From assembly GCF_900582195.1 (NCBI RefSeq), contig NZ_UTHA01000026.1, positions 1-64,000 of the forward strand: a stretch of 64,000 nt of DNA. The letters are read 5' to 3'. Shown in pieces: positions 7,685 to 18,733 of this stretch (position 1 is the first letter of the stretch; each line of letters begins with the position of its first letter). The translations under genes were made by a program, and so were the position numbers. The stretch is from Pseudomonas viridiflava (GTDB taxonomy: Bacteria > Pseudomonadota > Gammaproteobacteria > Pseudomonadales > Pseudomonadaceae). The notes under the pieces were generated by a model. The model saw only the letters and a list, made by a program, of their open reading frames with translations, was not told the origin of the DNA and searched no databases.

Positions 7685-8140
7685 ATGCTGACCTTGAATA
7701 TCAATGGCAAGGATCAGGAGCTCGATGTCCCCGCGGACATGCCGTTGCTCTGGGTCCTGCGCGATGTCGCGCACCTGACCGGTACCAAATTCGGTTGTGG
7801 CATGGCCCAGTGCGGGGCCTGCACCGTGCACGTTGACGGCGCGCCATTGCGCGCCTGTATCACGCCCGCAACCGCCGTAGCCCACGGGCAGAAAATCCTC
7901 ACCATCGAAGGCCTGTCCACCGATGGCTCGCACCCGGTGCAGCAAGCCTGGGCCGAACTCGACGTGGTGCAGTGCGGTTACTGCCAGTCGGGGCAGATCA
8001 TGTCTGCTGCCGCGCTGCTGGCGAAAATCCCCAAACCCACCGACAGCGATATCGATCAGGCGCTCTCCGGCAATATCTGCCGCTGCGGCACCTATCCCCG
8101 CATTCGCGCAGCGGTTAAGCGTGCATCGGAAATCGGCTGA
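7685..8140 (+). CDS. iorA: (2Fe-2S) subunit of molybdenum hydroxylase, isoquinoline 1-oxidoreductase alpha type
   Basis: A 151-aa protein with the two [2Fe-2S] sites of xanthine-oxidase-family small subunits: plant-ferredoxin type [15 protein letters not shown] near residue 40, and the helical-bundle type CGYCQSGQI ... [13 protein letters not shown] near residue 100. It passes electrons from the molybdenum subunit encoded next. Sequence and two-subunit organisation resemble IorAB. No flavin subunit is present, so a cytochrome is the likely acceptor. It is first of a three-gene operon (iorA, iorB, di-heme cytochrome). True substrates may be N-heterocycles or aldehydes. Confidence 0.9.
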   Translation: MLTLNINGKDQELDVPADMPLLWVLRDVAHLTGTKFGCGMAQCGACTVHVDGAPLRACITPATAVAHGQKILTIEGLSTDGSHPVQQAWAELDVVQCGYCQSGQIMSAAALLAKIPKPTDSDIDQALSGNICRCGTYPRIRAAVKRASEIG

Positions 8141-8162
8141 TTCAATCTGTGGGAGATAGGTG

Positions 8163-10325
8163 ATGAACAGTCCTGTATCGCGTCGGGGTTTTCTCAAGGG
8201 CAGTGCCGTGTTGGGCGGCGGTCTGGTGGTGGCGTTTGTCGTCCCCGGCGGGCACAAGTTTGCCTATGCCGCCGAGAACGAAGGCAAGGTGTTTGCACCG
8301 AATGCGTTCTTGCGGATTGCCGCTGACAACAGCGTCACCGTTTTACTGGGCCATTCGGAGATGGGCCAGGGCATCTGGACCGGCCTGACCATGTTGATTG
8401 CCGAGGAGCTGGACGCCGATTGGTCGAAAATCCGCGTTGAACATTCACCGGCGTCAGCGGCGGATTACGGCATGCCGGGGTTTGGCGGCATGCAGATTAC
8501 CGGCGGCTCGACGTCGACGTGGATGGAGTTCGACCGTTATCGGCTGGCGGGCGCGACCGCACGGCAGATGTTGGTCGAGGCGGCAGCGAAGCGTTTTGAA
8601 GTGGCGCCATCGGCGATTCGTACCGAATCGGGCGTGGTCATCGCTGGTGACAAGCGCGCGACTTACGGCGAGCTGGCAGATGCCGCCGGGCAACTGCCGG
8701 TGCCGGATCCCAAATCGATCACTTTCAAGGAAGCCAAGGACTGGAAAATTATCGGCAAACCGACCAAACGCCTCGACACGCCGGAGAAGATCACCGGCCG
8801 CGCCAAGTTCGGCATGGACGTGCAGTTTGAAGGCTTGATGACCGCGATGGTTGCGCGCCCACCGGTATTCGGTGCCAGCGTTAAATCCTTCGAAGGTGCC
8901 GAAGCGCTGGCGGTGCCGGGCGTGCACAAAGTAGTTCAAGTGCCGAGCGGGGTTGCGGTGATTGCTGATCATTATTGGGCGGCGAAACTGGGCCGTGATG
9001 CGCTGAAGGTCGATTGGGATCTGGGCCCGCATGCGGATCTGAGCAGTGAAAAATTGCTGGCGAGCTTCCGCAAACTGGCCACGACGCAAGGCACGTCAGC
9101 CAGTCAGGCCGGGGATGCTAAAGGCAGTTTCGGCAAAGCTGCGAAGAAGATTGACGTCGAATACAGCGTGCCGTATCTGGCCCATGCGCCGATGGAACCG
9201 CTCAATTGCACGGTGAAAATCAGCGCCGAGAAATGCGAAATCTGGACCGGTACGCAGTTTCAGACGCTGGATCAAATGGTCGCCGGCAAGATCACCGGGC
9301 TGAAGCCGGAGCAGGTCGAAATCCACACTGAGTTTTTGGGTGGCGGTTTCGGGCGCCGGGCCAATCCAACGTCTGACTTTGTCGCCGAAGCCGTGCAAGT
9401 GGCGAAAGCCGCGGCCATGCCGGTGAAAACCGTGTGGTCGCGCGAAGACGATATTCGCGGCGGTTACTACCGCTCGATGTTTTTGCATCAGGCCAAGATC
9501 GGTTTGGGCGCCGATGGTTTGCCGTCGAGCTGGCAGCATGTGCTGGTCGGGCAGTCGATCATGGCCGGGACGATGCTGGAAAAAACCATGGTCAAGAACG
9601 GCGTTGACGCGACGTCGGTTGAAGGCGTCTCCGACAGCCCTTACGTCAAAGGCCTGGCCAATCACCAGGTCGATCTGCATTCACCGCAAACCGGCATCAA
9701 TGTGCTGTGGCTGCGCTCGGTAGGTCACAGTCACACGGCGTTTGTCATGGAATCGCTGATCGATGAAATGGCCACGGCGGCGGGCAAGGATCCGGTCGAG
9801 TACCGACGAACCTTGCTCAAGGAGCATCCTCGGCATTTAGGTGTGCTCAATCTGGCGGTGGAGAAAGCCAACTGGAAAGCACCGTTGCCGGACGGCCATG
9901 CGCTGGGCGTGGCGGTGCACGAATCGTTCGGCAGTTACGTGGCGCAGGTCGCCGAGGTGTCCCAGGACAATCTGGCAATTCGCGTGCATCGCGTGGTCTG
10001 CGCGGTGGACTGCGGGATCGCGGTGAATCCGCAAAGCATCGCGGCGCAGATGGAATCGTGCATCACCTTCGGTCTGGGCATGGCGCTGCACAGCAAGCTG
10101 ACGCTCAAGGACGGCGCGGTGGTGCAATCCAACTATCACGATTATCAGGTGCTGCGGCTCAACGAGATGCCGGTGGTCGAGGTGCACATTGTGCCCAGCA
10201 GCGACAAACCCGGCGGCATCGGCGAGGCCGGTGTGCCGCCGACCGCGCCAGCCGTGGCCAACGCGGTGTTCGCCCTGACCGGGCAGCGCCTGCGCGAGTT
10301 GCCGCTGCAACTGTCGGGGGTGTGA
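8163..10325 (+). CDS. iorB: Molybdopterin-binding subunit, isoquinoline 1-oxidoreductase beta type
   Basis: A 720-aa protein beginning MNSPVSRRGFLKGSAVLGGG, a twin-arginine (SRRGFLK) signal that would carry the folded Mo enzyme to the periplasm. The molybdopterin cytosine dinucleotide domains follow, with EFLGGGFGRRANP near residue 395 and the terminal GGIGEAGVPPTAPA, whose Glu is the conserved catalytic base. An in-frame GTG at 8160 precedes the ATG; GGGAG is spaced better for ATG 8163. The small subunit has no signal of its own and would be exported by riding with this subunit, as in IorAB and related enzymes. Confidence 0.9.
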   Translation: MNSPVSRRGFLKGSAVLGGGLVVAFVVPGGHKFAYAAENEGKVFAPNAFLRIAADNSVTVLLGHSEMGQGIWTGLTMLIAEELDADWSKIRVEHSPASAADYGMPGFGGMQITGGSTSTWMEFDRYRLAGATARQMLVEAAAKRFEVAPSAIRTESGVVIAGDKRATYGELADAAGQLPVPDPKSITFKEAKDWKIIGKPTKRLDTPEKITGRAKFGMDVQFEGLMTAMVARPPVFGASVKSFEGAEALAVPGVHKVVQVPSGVAVIADHYWAAKLGRDALKVDWDLGPHADLSSEKLLASFRKLATTQGTSASQAGDAKGSFGKAAKKIDVEYSVPYLAHAPMEPLNCTVKISAEKCEIWTGTQFQTLDQMVAGKITGLKPEQVEIHTEFLGGGFGRRANPTSDFVAEAVQVAKAAAMPVKTVWSREDDIRGGYYRSMFLHQAKIGLGADGLPSSWQHVLVGQSIMAGTMLEKTMVKNGVDATSVEGVSDSPYVKGLANHQVDLHSPQTGINVLWLRSVGHSHTAFVMESLIDEMATAAGKDPVEYRRTLLKEHPRHLGVLNLAVEKANWKAPLPDGHALGVAVHESFGSYVAQVAEVSQDNLAIRVHRVVCAVDCGIAVNPQSIAAQMESCITFGLGMALHSKLTLKDGAVVQSNYHDYQVLRLNEMPVVEVHIVPSSDKPGGIGEAGVPPTAPAVANAVFALTGQRLRELPLQLSGV

Positions 10326-10326
10326 G

Positions 10327-10905
10327 ATGAAACGACATCTAGTGTTGGGCACAGTGATCCTTCTCGGGCTGGGCGGCTATGCCTCGGACCTGTTTGCCGA
10401 TGATCAGGAGGCCTTGAAGGCCTTCGGCACGGTGCAGAAAGTCTTTCAAAGTCCGCGCTGCCAGAACTGTCACATTCCCGGTGATTCGCCGTTGCAGTTC
10501 GACGCCGGCATCCCCCACGCGATGAACGTGGTGCGCGGCATGGACGGCAAGGGTGCGGCCGGTTTGCCGTGTGCAACCTGTCACGCAGAAAACAATCCGC
10601 CGGCCAGTTACGGCCCGCATGCGCCACCGGGCGCGCCGCACTGGAGCCTGCCGCCGGCCGCTCACAAAATGGCCTGGATCGGCCTGCCACCGGACAAGCT
10701 CTGCGCGATGATCAAAGACCGTTCGAGCAACGGCGATCGCGACTTCGCCGCGCTGATCAAACATGTCAGCGAAGACAAACTGGTGCTGTGGGGCTGGAAT
10801 CCCGGAGCAGGGCGCGCGCCGGTGCCGGTGCCGCACGATATTTTTGTCGCGCAATTCAAGCTGTGGGCCGATGCGGGCGGGCCATGCCCGGTGGCGCAAA
10901 TGTGA
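10327..10905 (+). CDS. Di-heme c-type cytochrome of the IorAB-like enzyme
   Basis: A 192-aa exported protein with an N-terminal hydrophobic signal (RHLVLGTVILLGLGGYASDL) and two CXXCH heme sites, CQNCH and CATCH, about 39 residues apart. It starts two bases after the iorB stop, so coupling is tight. The likely role is periplasmic electron acceptor for the molybdenum enzyme, feeding the respiratory chain. The HIPGDSPLQFDAGIPHAMNV stretch between the heme sites is peculiar to these operon-linked proteins as far as I can tell. Confidence 0.8.
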   Translation: MKRHLVLGTVILLGLGGYASDLFADDQEALKAFGTVQKVFQSPRCQNCHIPGDSPLQFDAGIPHAMNVVRGMDGKGAAGLPCATCHAENNPPASYGPHAPPGAPHWSLPPAAHKMAWIGLPPDKLCAMIKDRSSNGDRDFAALIKHVSEDKLVLWGWNPGAGRAPVPVPHDIFVAQFKLWADAGGPCPVAQM

Positions 10906-10960
10906 GCCATTGCCAAATTAGCGCTACGCTTGAAAGCATTGTTGCCAATGGAGTGTGCTG

Positions 10961-11926
10961 ATGCTGGTTCCAGGAAAACCCGCGAATGAAACGGCGCGAG
11001 TTCAAGCGCTACTCGGACTCGAACTGCTCGATTCCGCCCCTGAAGAGCGTTTCGATCGACTGACACGGTTGGCCAAACGCCTGTTCAATGTGCCGATCGC
11101 ACTGGTGACGCTGGTCGACACCAATCGGCAGTGGTTCAAGTCGTGTGTGGGGCTTGATGTCAGCGAGACGCCGAGGGATGTTTCATTCTGCGGCCATGCG
11201 ATTCTTAACGACGGTCTGCTGTTGGTGCCGGACGCCCGCGAAGATGTGCGCTTCCACGACAACCCGCTAGTGACCGGCGCGCCGAACATTCGCTTCTACG
11301 CCGGTTACCCTTTGACCGTGCCCAACGGCAACAAAATGGGCACGCTGTGCCTGATTGACACCAAGCCCCGTGAACTCGACGACGAAGAGCGCGCATTGTT
11401 GCGGGATCTGGCGGAAATGGCCGAGCAAGAGTTGACCGCCGTGCAGATCGCGAGCATGGATGAATTGACCTTGCTGTCCAATCGCCGTGGTTTCAAACAA
11501 CTGGCGCAGCATGCGCTGGACGCCTGCGCGCGGCTGGAACGGCCGGCAACCTTGCTGTTTTTCGACCTCAATGACTTCAAGCAGATCAACGATCTGTATG
11601 GGCATGCCGAGGGTGACAGTGCGCTGAAGACCTTTGCCGATGTGTTGCGCATTGCCTTCCGCGAGAGCGATGTGGTCGGGCGTTTGGGCGGGGATGAGTT
11701 CGTCGCGCTGTTGACCGGCTCCAGCCATGTCGAAACCACGGCGATCATGGCGCGGCTCAAGGATATTCTCGAAGAGCGTAATGCCACGCTGCACCGGGGC
11801 TATGCGATTCGCTTCAGCGTCGGCCAGATTGAATATGATTCGAAACGCCATGAAACCGTGGATCGCTTGCTGGCGGATGCGGATGGGGCCATGTATGCGC
11901 AAAAGCAGGCGTTGAAGGGTTGTTAG
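10961..11926 (+). CDS. GAF-GGDEF diguanylate cyclase
   Basis: A 321-aa cytoplasmic protein. Residues about 20-150 are a GAF sensor (FNVPIALVTLVDTNRQWFKS, SFCGHAI, GTLCLID). Residues about 160-320 are a GGDEF domain with the intact active site GRLGGDEFVALL and, five residues before it, RESD, the RxxD inhibitory site. It should make cyclic di-GMP and be product-inhibited. The SFCGHAI motif is typical of GAF domains fused to GGDEF in proteobacteria; the signal is unknown. ATG 10961 has GGAG seven bases ahead; the GTG at 10955 is less likely. It is separate from the iorAB operon by 55 bp. Confidence 0.9.
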   Translation: MLVPGKPANETARVQALLGLELLDSAPEERFDRLTRLAKRLFNVPIALVTLVDTNRQWFKSCVGLDVSETPRDVSFCGHAILNDGLLLVPDAREDVRFHDNPLVTGAPNIRFYAGYPLTVPNGNKMGTLCLIDTKPRELDDEERALLRDLAEMAEQELTAVQIASMDELTLLSNRRGFKQLAQHALDACARLERPATLLFFDLNDFKQINDLYGHAEGDSALKTFADVLRIAFRESDVVGRLGGDEFVALLTGSSHVETTAIMARLKDILEERNATLHRGYAIRFSVGQIEYDSKRHETVDRLLADADGAMYAQKQALKGC

Positions 11927-11944
11927 TGAATGCACCGCAGACCC

Positions 11945-12303
11945 CCTGTAGGAGTGAGCCTGCTCGCGAAGGCGTCCGGTCAGGCAACATCTCTGTTGAA
12001 GGTGCCGGCCTCTTCGTGAGCAAGCTCACTCCCACAGGTCCTTTGGTGTTCCAAACATCCCGGTTCGCCGCAGATCCATGTGGGAGCGAGCCTGCTCGCG
12101 AAGGTGTCCGGTCAGGCAACATCTCTGTTGAAGGTGCCGGCCTTTTCGTGAGCAAGCTCACTCCCACAGGTCCTTTGGTGTTCAAAACATCCCGGTTCGC
12201 CGCAGATCCATGTGGGAGCGAGCCTGCTCGCGAAAGCGCTGTGTCAGGCAATGAGCAGGTGACTGAATGGACACCTTCGCGAGCAGGCTCGCTCCCACAG
12301 GGG
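11945..12303. repeat. Tandem REPIN array (three REPINs, 132-bp direct repeat)
   Basis: Three REP doublets lie in a row at about 11945-12040, 12079-12172 and 12209-12303. The first two share their spacer (CCGGTCAGGCAACATCTCTG at 11976 and 12108) and the linker after them, giving a tandem repeat with a 132-bp period. The third doublet has a different interior. Some REP arms read GTGAGC rather than GCGAGC, paired by matching changes in the opposite arm. Confidence 0.9.
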
Positions 12304-12319
12304 ACAGTGTTGCAGGCAT

Positions 12320-12347
12320 AAAAAAACCCGCCTGAACAGGCGGGTTA
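12320..12347 (-). terminator. Rho-independent terminator of fabI
   Basis: On the minus strand AACCCGCCTG-TTC-AGGCGGGTT is followed by a run of T. It lies 20 bases after the fabI stop and should end the npp-fabI transcript. Confidence 0.85.
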
Positions 12348-12366
12348 TTTATCGGCTAAGCGAAGA

Positions 12367-13161
12367 TCACTCTTCGATGTTGCCCATGGCGGTGGTGTTG
12401 AAGCCGCCGTCGACGTACATGATTTCGCCGCTGATGCCCGACGCCAGGTCGGAGCACAGGAAGGCGCCGGCGTTGCCGACCTCGTCGATGGTGACGTTGC
12501 GACGCAGCGGGGTTTGCGCTTCGTTGGCGGCCAGCATCTTGCGGAAGTTCTTGATGCCGGAGGCTGCCAGGGTACGGATCGGGCCAGCCGATACGCAGTT
12601 GACGCGGGTGCCGTCCGGGCCCAGGGAGCCGGCCAGGTAACGTACGCCAGCTTCCAGCGAAGCCTTGGCCATGCCCATCACGTTGTAGTTAGGCATGGTG
12701 CGCTCGGCGCCCAGGTACGACAGGGTCAGCAGGCTGCCGTTGCGGCCTTTCATCATTTCGCGGCCGGCTTTGGCCAGGGCCACGAAGCTGTAGGCGCTGA
12801 TGTCGTGAGCGATGCGGAAACCGTCACGGGTGGTGGCTTCGGTGAAATCGCCGTCCAGTTGGTCGCCCGGGGCGAAACCAACGGAGTGGACGATGCAGTC
12901 CAGGCCGTCCCACTTCTTGCTCAGTGCTTCGAAGACCTTGGCGATTTCTTCATCGCTGGCCACGTCGCACGGGAAGCACAGCTCAGGGCTCGAACCCCAG
13001 CCTTGGGCGAATTCTTCAACACGACCTTTCAGTTTGTCGTTCTGATAAGTGAAGGCAAGCTCAGCGCCCTCGCGATGCATGGCGGCAGCGATGCCGGATG
13101 CGATGGACAGCTTGCTGGCGACACCGACGATCAGTACGCGCTTACCGGCGAGAAAACCCAT
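12367..13161 (-). CDS. fabI: Enoyl-[acyl-carrier-protein] reductase (NADH)
   Basis: A 264-aa SDR enzyme that reduces trans-2-enoyl-ACP in the last step of fatty-acid elongation; it is the triclosan target. It starts [20 protein letters not shown]. The catalytic Tyr-x6-Lys set is visible in [19 protein letters not shown], and the SVGFAP and [13 protein letters not shown] segments are typical FabI. The frame extends to 13293, but AGGAG six bases before ATG 13161 fixes the start. Only 19 bases separate it from the ABC transporter gene upstream on the same strand, so fabI is probably the last gene of that operon, as I recall for P. aeruginosa. Confidence 0.96.
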   Translation of the reverse strand: MGFLAGKRVLIVGVASKLSIASGIAAAMHREGAELAFTYQNDKLKGRVEEFAQGWGSSPELCFPCDVASDEEIAKVFEALSKKWDGLDCIVHSVGFAPGDQLDGDFTEATTRDGFRIAHDISAYSFVALAKAGREMMKGRNGSLLTLSYLGAERTMPNYNVMGMAKASLEAGVRYLAGSLGPDGTRVNCVSAGPIRTLAASGIKNFRKMLAANEAQTPLRRNVTIDEVGNAGAFLCSDLASGISGEIMYVDGGFNTTAMGNIEE

Positions 13162-13180
13162 GTGTTGCTCCTCTTTCAGG

Positions 13181-14791
<1,611 letters not shown>

Positions 14792-14792
14792 T

Positions 14793-15812
14793 TCACTTCC
14801 TCGGGTCGAAGGCATCGCGAGCGGACTCGCCGATAAACACCAGCAAACTCAACATCAACGCCAGCACGGCGAAGGCACTCATGCCCAGCCACGGCGCTTG
14901 CAGGTTGGATTTGCCCTGGGCGACCAGTTCACCCAGCGACGGACTGCCGGCCGGCAAGCCGAAACCGAGGAAGTCCAGCGCAGTCAGGGTGCCGATGGCG
15001 CCGGTGAGGATGAACGGCATAAACGTCATGGTCGAGACCATCGCGTTGGGCAGGATATGGCGGAACATGATCGCGCCGTTCTGCATGCCCAGCGCCCGCG
15101 CTGCACGCACGTATTCGAGGTTACGGCCACGGAGAAACTCGGCGCGCACCACGTCGACAAGGCTCATCCACGAAAACAGCAGCATGATCCCCAGCAGCCA
15201 CCAGAAATTCGGCTGGACGAAACTGGCGAGAATGATCAGCAGGTACAGCACCGGTAGCCCCGACCAGATCTCCAGAAAACGCTGCCCGGCCAGGTCGACC
15301 CAGCCGCCATAGAAGCCCTGCAAAGCACCGGCAATCACGCCGATGATCGAACTCAACACGGTCAGCGTCAGCGCGAACAGCACGGAAATACGGAAACCGT
15401 AAATCACCCGCGCCAGCACGTCGCGGCCCTGATCGTCAGTGCCCAGCAAGTTGTCCGCCGAAGGCGGCGCCGGGGCCGGGACTTTCAGGTCGTAGTTGAT
15501 GCTTTGGTAACTGTAGGGAATCGGCGCCCACAACACCCAGGCATCCTTGGCCTTGAGCAGTTCGCGGATGTACGGGCTTTTATAGTTGGCCTCCAGCGGA
15601 AATTCGCCGCCGAAGGTGGTTTCCGGGTAACGCTTGATCGCCGGGAAGTACCAGCTGTTGTCGTAATGCACCACCAGCGGCTTGTCATTGGCGATCAGCT
15701 CGGCGCCCAGGCTCAGGCCGAACAGCACCAGAAACAGCCACAGCGACCACCAGCCGCGCTTGTTGGCTTTGAACAGTTCGAAGCGGCGGCGGTTGAGAGG
15801 GGACAGGTTCAT
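14793..15812 (-). CDS. nppC: Peptide ABC transporter permease (NppC/YejE)
   Basis: A 339-aa DppC/OppC-type permease. It has an N-terminal membrane helix (WWSLWLFLVLFGLSLGAELI), a long periplasmic insert of about 100 residues characteristic of YejE, then five membrane segments. The EAA loop facing the ATPase is EYVRAARALGMQNGAIMFRH. It pairs with NppB to form the channel. Its ATG lies one base downstream of the nppB stop. Confidence 0.93.
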   Translation of the reverse strand: MNLSPLNRRRFELFKANKRGWWSLWLFLVLFGLSLGAELIANDKPLVVHYDNSWYFPAIKRYPETTFGGEFPLEANYKSPYIRELLKAKDAWVLWAPIPYSYQSINYDLKVPAPAPPSADNLLGTDDQGRDVLARVIYGFRISVLFALTLTVLSSIIGVIAGALQGFYGGWVDLAGQRFLEIWSGLPVLYLLIILASFVQPNFWWLLGIMLLFSWMSLVDVVRAEFLRGRNLEYVRAARALGMQNGAIMFRHILPNAMVSTMTFMPFILTGAIGTLTALDFLGFGLPAGSPSLGELVAQGKSNLQAPWLGMSAFAVLALMLSLLVFIGESARDAFDPRK

Positions 15813-15813
15813 C

Positions 15814-16887
15814 TCAATGCTCCCGGCTTTCGAAGTCGATGCGCGGATCGACCAAGGTGTAGGTGAGGTCGCCGATCAGTTTCACCACCAGCCCGAGCAG
15901 GGTGAAGATGAACAGGGTGCCGAACACCACCGGGTAATCGCGGTTGATCGCCGCTTCGAAACTCATCAGGCCCAAACCATCGAGGGAGAAGATCACTTCC
16001 ACCAGCAAGGATCCTGTGAAGAAGATCCCGATGAACGCCGACGGGAATCCGGCAATCACCAGCAGCATGGCGTTGCGGAATACATGGCCGTAGAGCACGC
16101 GGTGGCGGGTCAGGCCTTTGGCCTTGGCGGTGACCACGTATTGCTTGTTGATTTCGTCGAGAAAGCTGTTTTTGGTCAGCAGGGTCATGGTCGCGAAGTT
16201 ACCGATCACCAGAGCCGTTACCGGCAGAGCCAGGTGCCAGAAGTAATCGAGGATCTTGCCGCCGAAGCTCAGCTCATCGAAGTTGTTTGAGGTCAGGCCC
16301 CTTAGCGGGAACCAGTCGAGATAACTGCCGCCGGCAAACACCACGATCAGCAGAATCGCAAAGAGGAACGCCGGGATCGCATAACCGACGATGATCGCCG
16401 AACTGGTCCAGACATCGAAGTGGCTGCCGTGCCGGGTGGCCTTGGCGATCCCCAGCGGGATCGACACCAGGTACATGATCAGCGTGCTCCACAACCCCAG
16501 CGAGATCGACACCGGCATCTTTTCCTTGATCAGGTCGATCACCTTGGCGTCGCGGAAGAAACTGTCGCCGAAATCCAGCTGCGCGTAGTTCTTGACCATG
16601 ATCCACAGGCGTTCCGGGGCCGATTTGTCGAACCCGTACATGTGTTCGATTTCCTTGATCAGCGCCGGGTCCAGACCCTGCGCGCCGCGATAGGACGAGC
16701 CGGCCACCGACACCTCGGCACCGCCGCCGGCGATGCGACTGGTGGCGCCTTCGAAGCCTTCGAGCTTGGCGATCATCTGTTCCACCGGGCCACCGGGCGC
16801 GGCCTGGATGATCACGAAGTTGATCAGCAGAATGCCGAACAGGGTCGGGATGATCAGCAGCAGTCGCCGAAAAATATACGCCAGCAT
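15814..16887 (-). CDS. nppB: Peptide ABC transporter permease (NppB/YejB)
   Basis: A 357-aa DppB/OppB-type permease. The first helix is [20 protein letters not shown], and the EAA loop [20 protein letters not shown] is near residue 250. A periplasmic insert after helix 1 (residues about 40-110) is typical of YejB. It begins four bases after the stop of nppA2. Confidence 0.93.
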   Translation of the reverse strand: MLAYIFRRLLLIIPTLFGILLINFVIIQAAPGGPVEQMIAKLEGFEGATSRIAGGGAEVSVAGSSYRGAQGLDPALIKEIEHMYGFDKSAPERLWIMVKNYAQLDFGDSFFRDAKVIDLIKEKMPVSISLGLWSTLIMYLVSIPLGIAKATRHGSHFDVWTSSAIIVGYAIPAFLFAILLIVVFAGGSYLDWFPLRGLTSNNFDELSFGGKILDYFWHLALPVTALVIGNFATMTLLTKNSFLDEINKQYVVTAKAKGLTRHRVLYGHVFRNAMLLVIAGFPSAFIGIFFTGSLLVEVIFSLDGLGLMSFEAAINRDYPVVFGTLFIFTLLGLVVKLIGDLTYTLVDPRIDFESREH

Positions 16888-16891
16888 CTGA

Positions 16892-18733
16892 TTACTCCGT
16901 GCCCACAGGGTCGGCTTGCAGTTTGGTTTCGACTTCTATCGCCGGTTTGGCGTCCGGCTTGACCCACCAGGTGTTAATCCCGATGTCGTACTTGGGCGAG
17001 ACTTTCGGGTGACCGATATGGTTCCAGTACGCCACGCGCCAGGTCTTGATGTGCCAGTTGGGGATCACGTAATAACCCCATTGCAGCACACGATCCAGCG
17101 CACGGGCATGGGCCACCAGGCTTTTGCGTGAATCGGCGTTGATCAGGTTCTCGACCAGTTGATCGACGATCGGGTCTTTCAAACCCAGGGAATTGCGGCT
17201 GCTCGGTTTATCGGCGGCGGCGCTCATCCAGTATTCGCGCTGCTCGTTACCCGGCGAGTTGGACTGCGGGAAGCTGCCGACCATCATGTCGAAGTCCCGC
17301 GAGCGTACGCGGTTGATGTACTGCGAAACGTCGACGCGGCGGATCACCAGATCGATGCCGAGGTCGCTGAGGTTGCGTTTGAACGGCAGCAGAACCCGTT
17401 CGAATTCGGTCTGCGCGAGGAGGAATTCAATGACCACTGGTTTCCCGGTGGCGTCGACCATTTTGTCGTCGACGATCTTCCAGCCGGCCTCTTGCAGCAG
17501 TTGGTAAGCCTCGCGCTGCTGGGTGCGGATCATGCCGCTGGCATCGGTCTTGGGATTTTCGAACGCTTCGCTGAACACCTGCGCCGGCAGTTTGCTGCGG
17601 AACGGCTCGAGGATCGCCCGTTGATCGGCGTCGGGCAGGCCGGTGGCGGCCATTTCCGAGTTCTCGAAATAGCTGCGGGTACGGAAGTAGGCGCCGTTGA
17701 AGAGTTGTTTGTTGGTCCACTCGAAATCGAACAGCAGACCGAGCGCCTGACGCACGCGCGCGTCCTGGAACAGTGGACGGCGCAAGTTGTAAACGAAGCC
17801 CTGCATGCCGGTCGGGTTGCTGTTGGCGATCTGTTCCTTGATCAAGCGTCCTTCGGTGACCGCCGGAATGTTGTAAGCGTTGGCCCAGTTTTTCGCGGTC
17901 ATTTCCAGCCAGTAATCGAACTGCCCGGCCTTCAGGGCTTCGAGGGCGACCGTGTTGTCGCGGTAGTAATCGGTGGTCATCGTGTCGAAGTTGTAGAAGC
18001 CACGGTTGACCGGCAGGTCCTTGCCCCAGTAATCCTTGACCCGTTCGTAGCGCACCGAACGCCCGGCTTTTACTTCGGCGACTTTGTACGGGCCGCTACC
18101 GAGCGGAATTTCCAGGTTGCCTTTGTTGAAGTCGCGATCGGCCCACCAGTGTTTTGGCAGCACCGGTAATTGGCCGAGGATCAGTGGCAGTTCGCGGTTG
18201 TTGCTGTGTTTGAACTTGAACAGCACTTTCAGCGGGTCTTCGGCGATCACTTCGGAGACGTCGCTGTAGTAGCCGCGAAACATCGGCGAGCCTTCCTTGG
18301 TCAGCGTGTTGAAGCTGAACACAACGTCGTCGGCGCGCACCGGGTGACCATCGTGGAAACGTGCTTCGGGACGCAGATAGAAACGCACCCAGCTGTTGTC
18401 CGGGGCCTTTTCGATTTTGCCGGCGATCAGGCCGTATTCGGTGAACGGCTCGTCGAGGCTGTGCTTGGTCAGGGTGTCGTAGATCTGCCCGATGTCATCG
18501 GCCGGCACGCCTTTGCTGATAAACGGGTTGAGGCTGTCGAAGCCACCAAAACCGGCCTGACGGAAAATCCCGCCCTTGGGCGCGTCCGGGTTTACGTAAT
18601 CAAACTGTTTGAAATCGGCGGGGTATTTCGGTGGCTCGTTGTACAGGGTCACGGCGTGTTGCGGGGCGGCAAAGGCCAGCCCGGCGAACAGCAAGCCGCT
18701 GGCCTGGACGAGCAGGGCGCGGATAGGGTTCAT
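16892..18733 (-). CDS. nppA2: Peptide ABC transporter substrate-binding protein 2 (NppA2/YejA)
   Basis: A 613-aa periplasmic binding protein of the SBP_bac_5 family. It has a signal peptide ([21 protein letters not shown], cut near AFAAPQHA), then [19 protein letters not shown] and the GSGPYKV and [16 protein letters not shown] motifs shared with YejA. ATG 18733 is preceded by GGAGAAAGATCG, and its ATGA overlaps the stop of nppA1. It is a paralogue of the preceding gene, so the importer has two alternative receptors. Confidence 0.92.
   Translation of the reverse strand: MNPIRALLVQASGLLFAGLAFAAPQHAVTLYNEPPKYPADFKQFDYVNPDAPKGGIFRQAGFGGFDSLNPFISKGVPADDIGQIYDTLTKHSLDEPFTEYGLIAGKIEKAPDNSWVRFYLRPEARFHDGHPVRADDVVFSFNTLTKEGSPMFRGYYSDVSEVIAEDPLKVLFKFKHSNNRELPLILGQLPVLPKHWWADRDFNKGNLEIPLGSGPYKVAEVKAGRSVRYERVKDYWGKDLPVNRGFYNFDTMTTDYYRDNTVALEALKAGQFDYWLEMTAKNWANAYNIPAVTEGRLIKEQIANSNPTGMQGFVYNLRRPLFQDARVRQALGLLFDFEWTNKQLFNGAYFRTRSYFENSEMAATGLPDADQRAILEPFRSKLPAQVFSEAFENPKTDASGMIRTQQREAYQLLQEAGWKIVDDKMVDATGKPVVIEFLLAQTEFERVLLPFKRNLSDLGIDLVIRRVDVSQYINRVRSRDFDMMVGSFPQSNSPGNEQREYWMSAAADKPSSRNSLGLKDPIVDQLVENLINADSRKSLVAHARALDRVLQWGYYVIPNWHIKTWRVAYWNHIGHPKVSPKYDIGINTWWVKPDAKPAIEVETKLQADPVGTE

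Noticed and set aside
7493..8257. 254-aa minus frame across the iorA promoter and gene
   Set aside because: Antisense to the conserved iron-sulfur protein; no supporting features.
11945..12303. Possible CRISPR array
   Set aside because: Repeats are paired inverted REPs with a 132-bp period, and spacers are themselves repeated; no cas genes.
11814..12321. Repetitive ORFs (145 aa minus, 133 aa plus) with internal repeats
   Set aside because: They are translations of the tandem REPIN array, not proteins.
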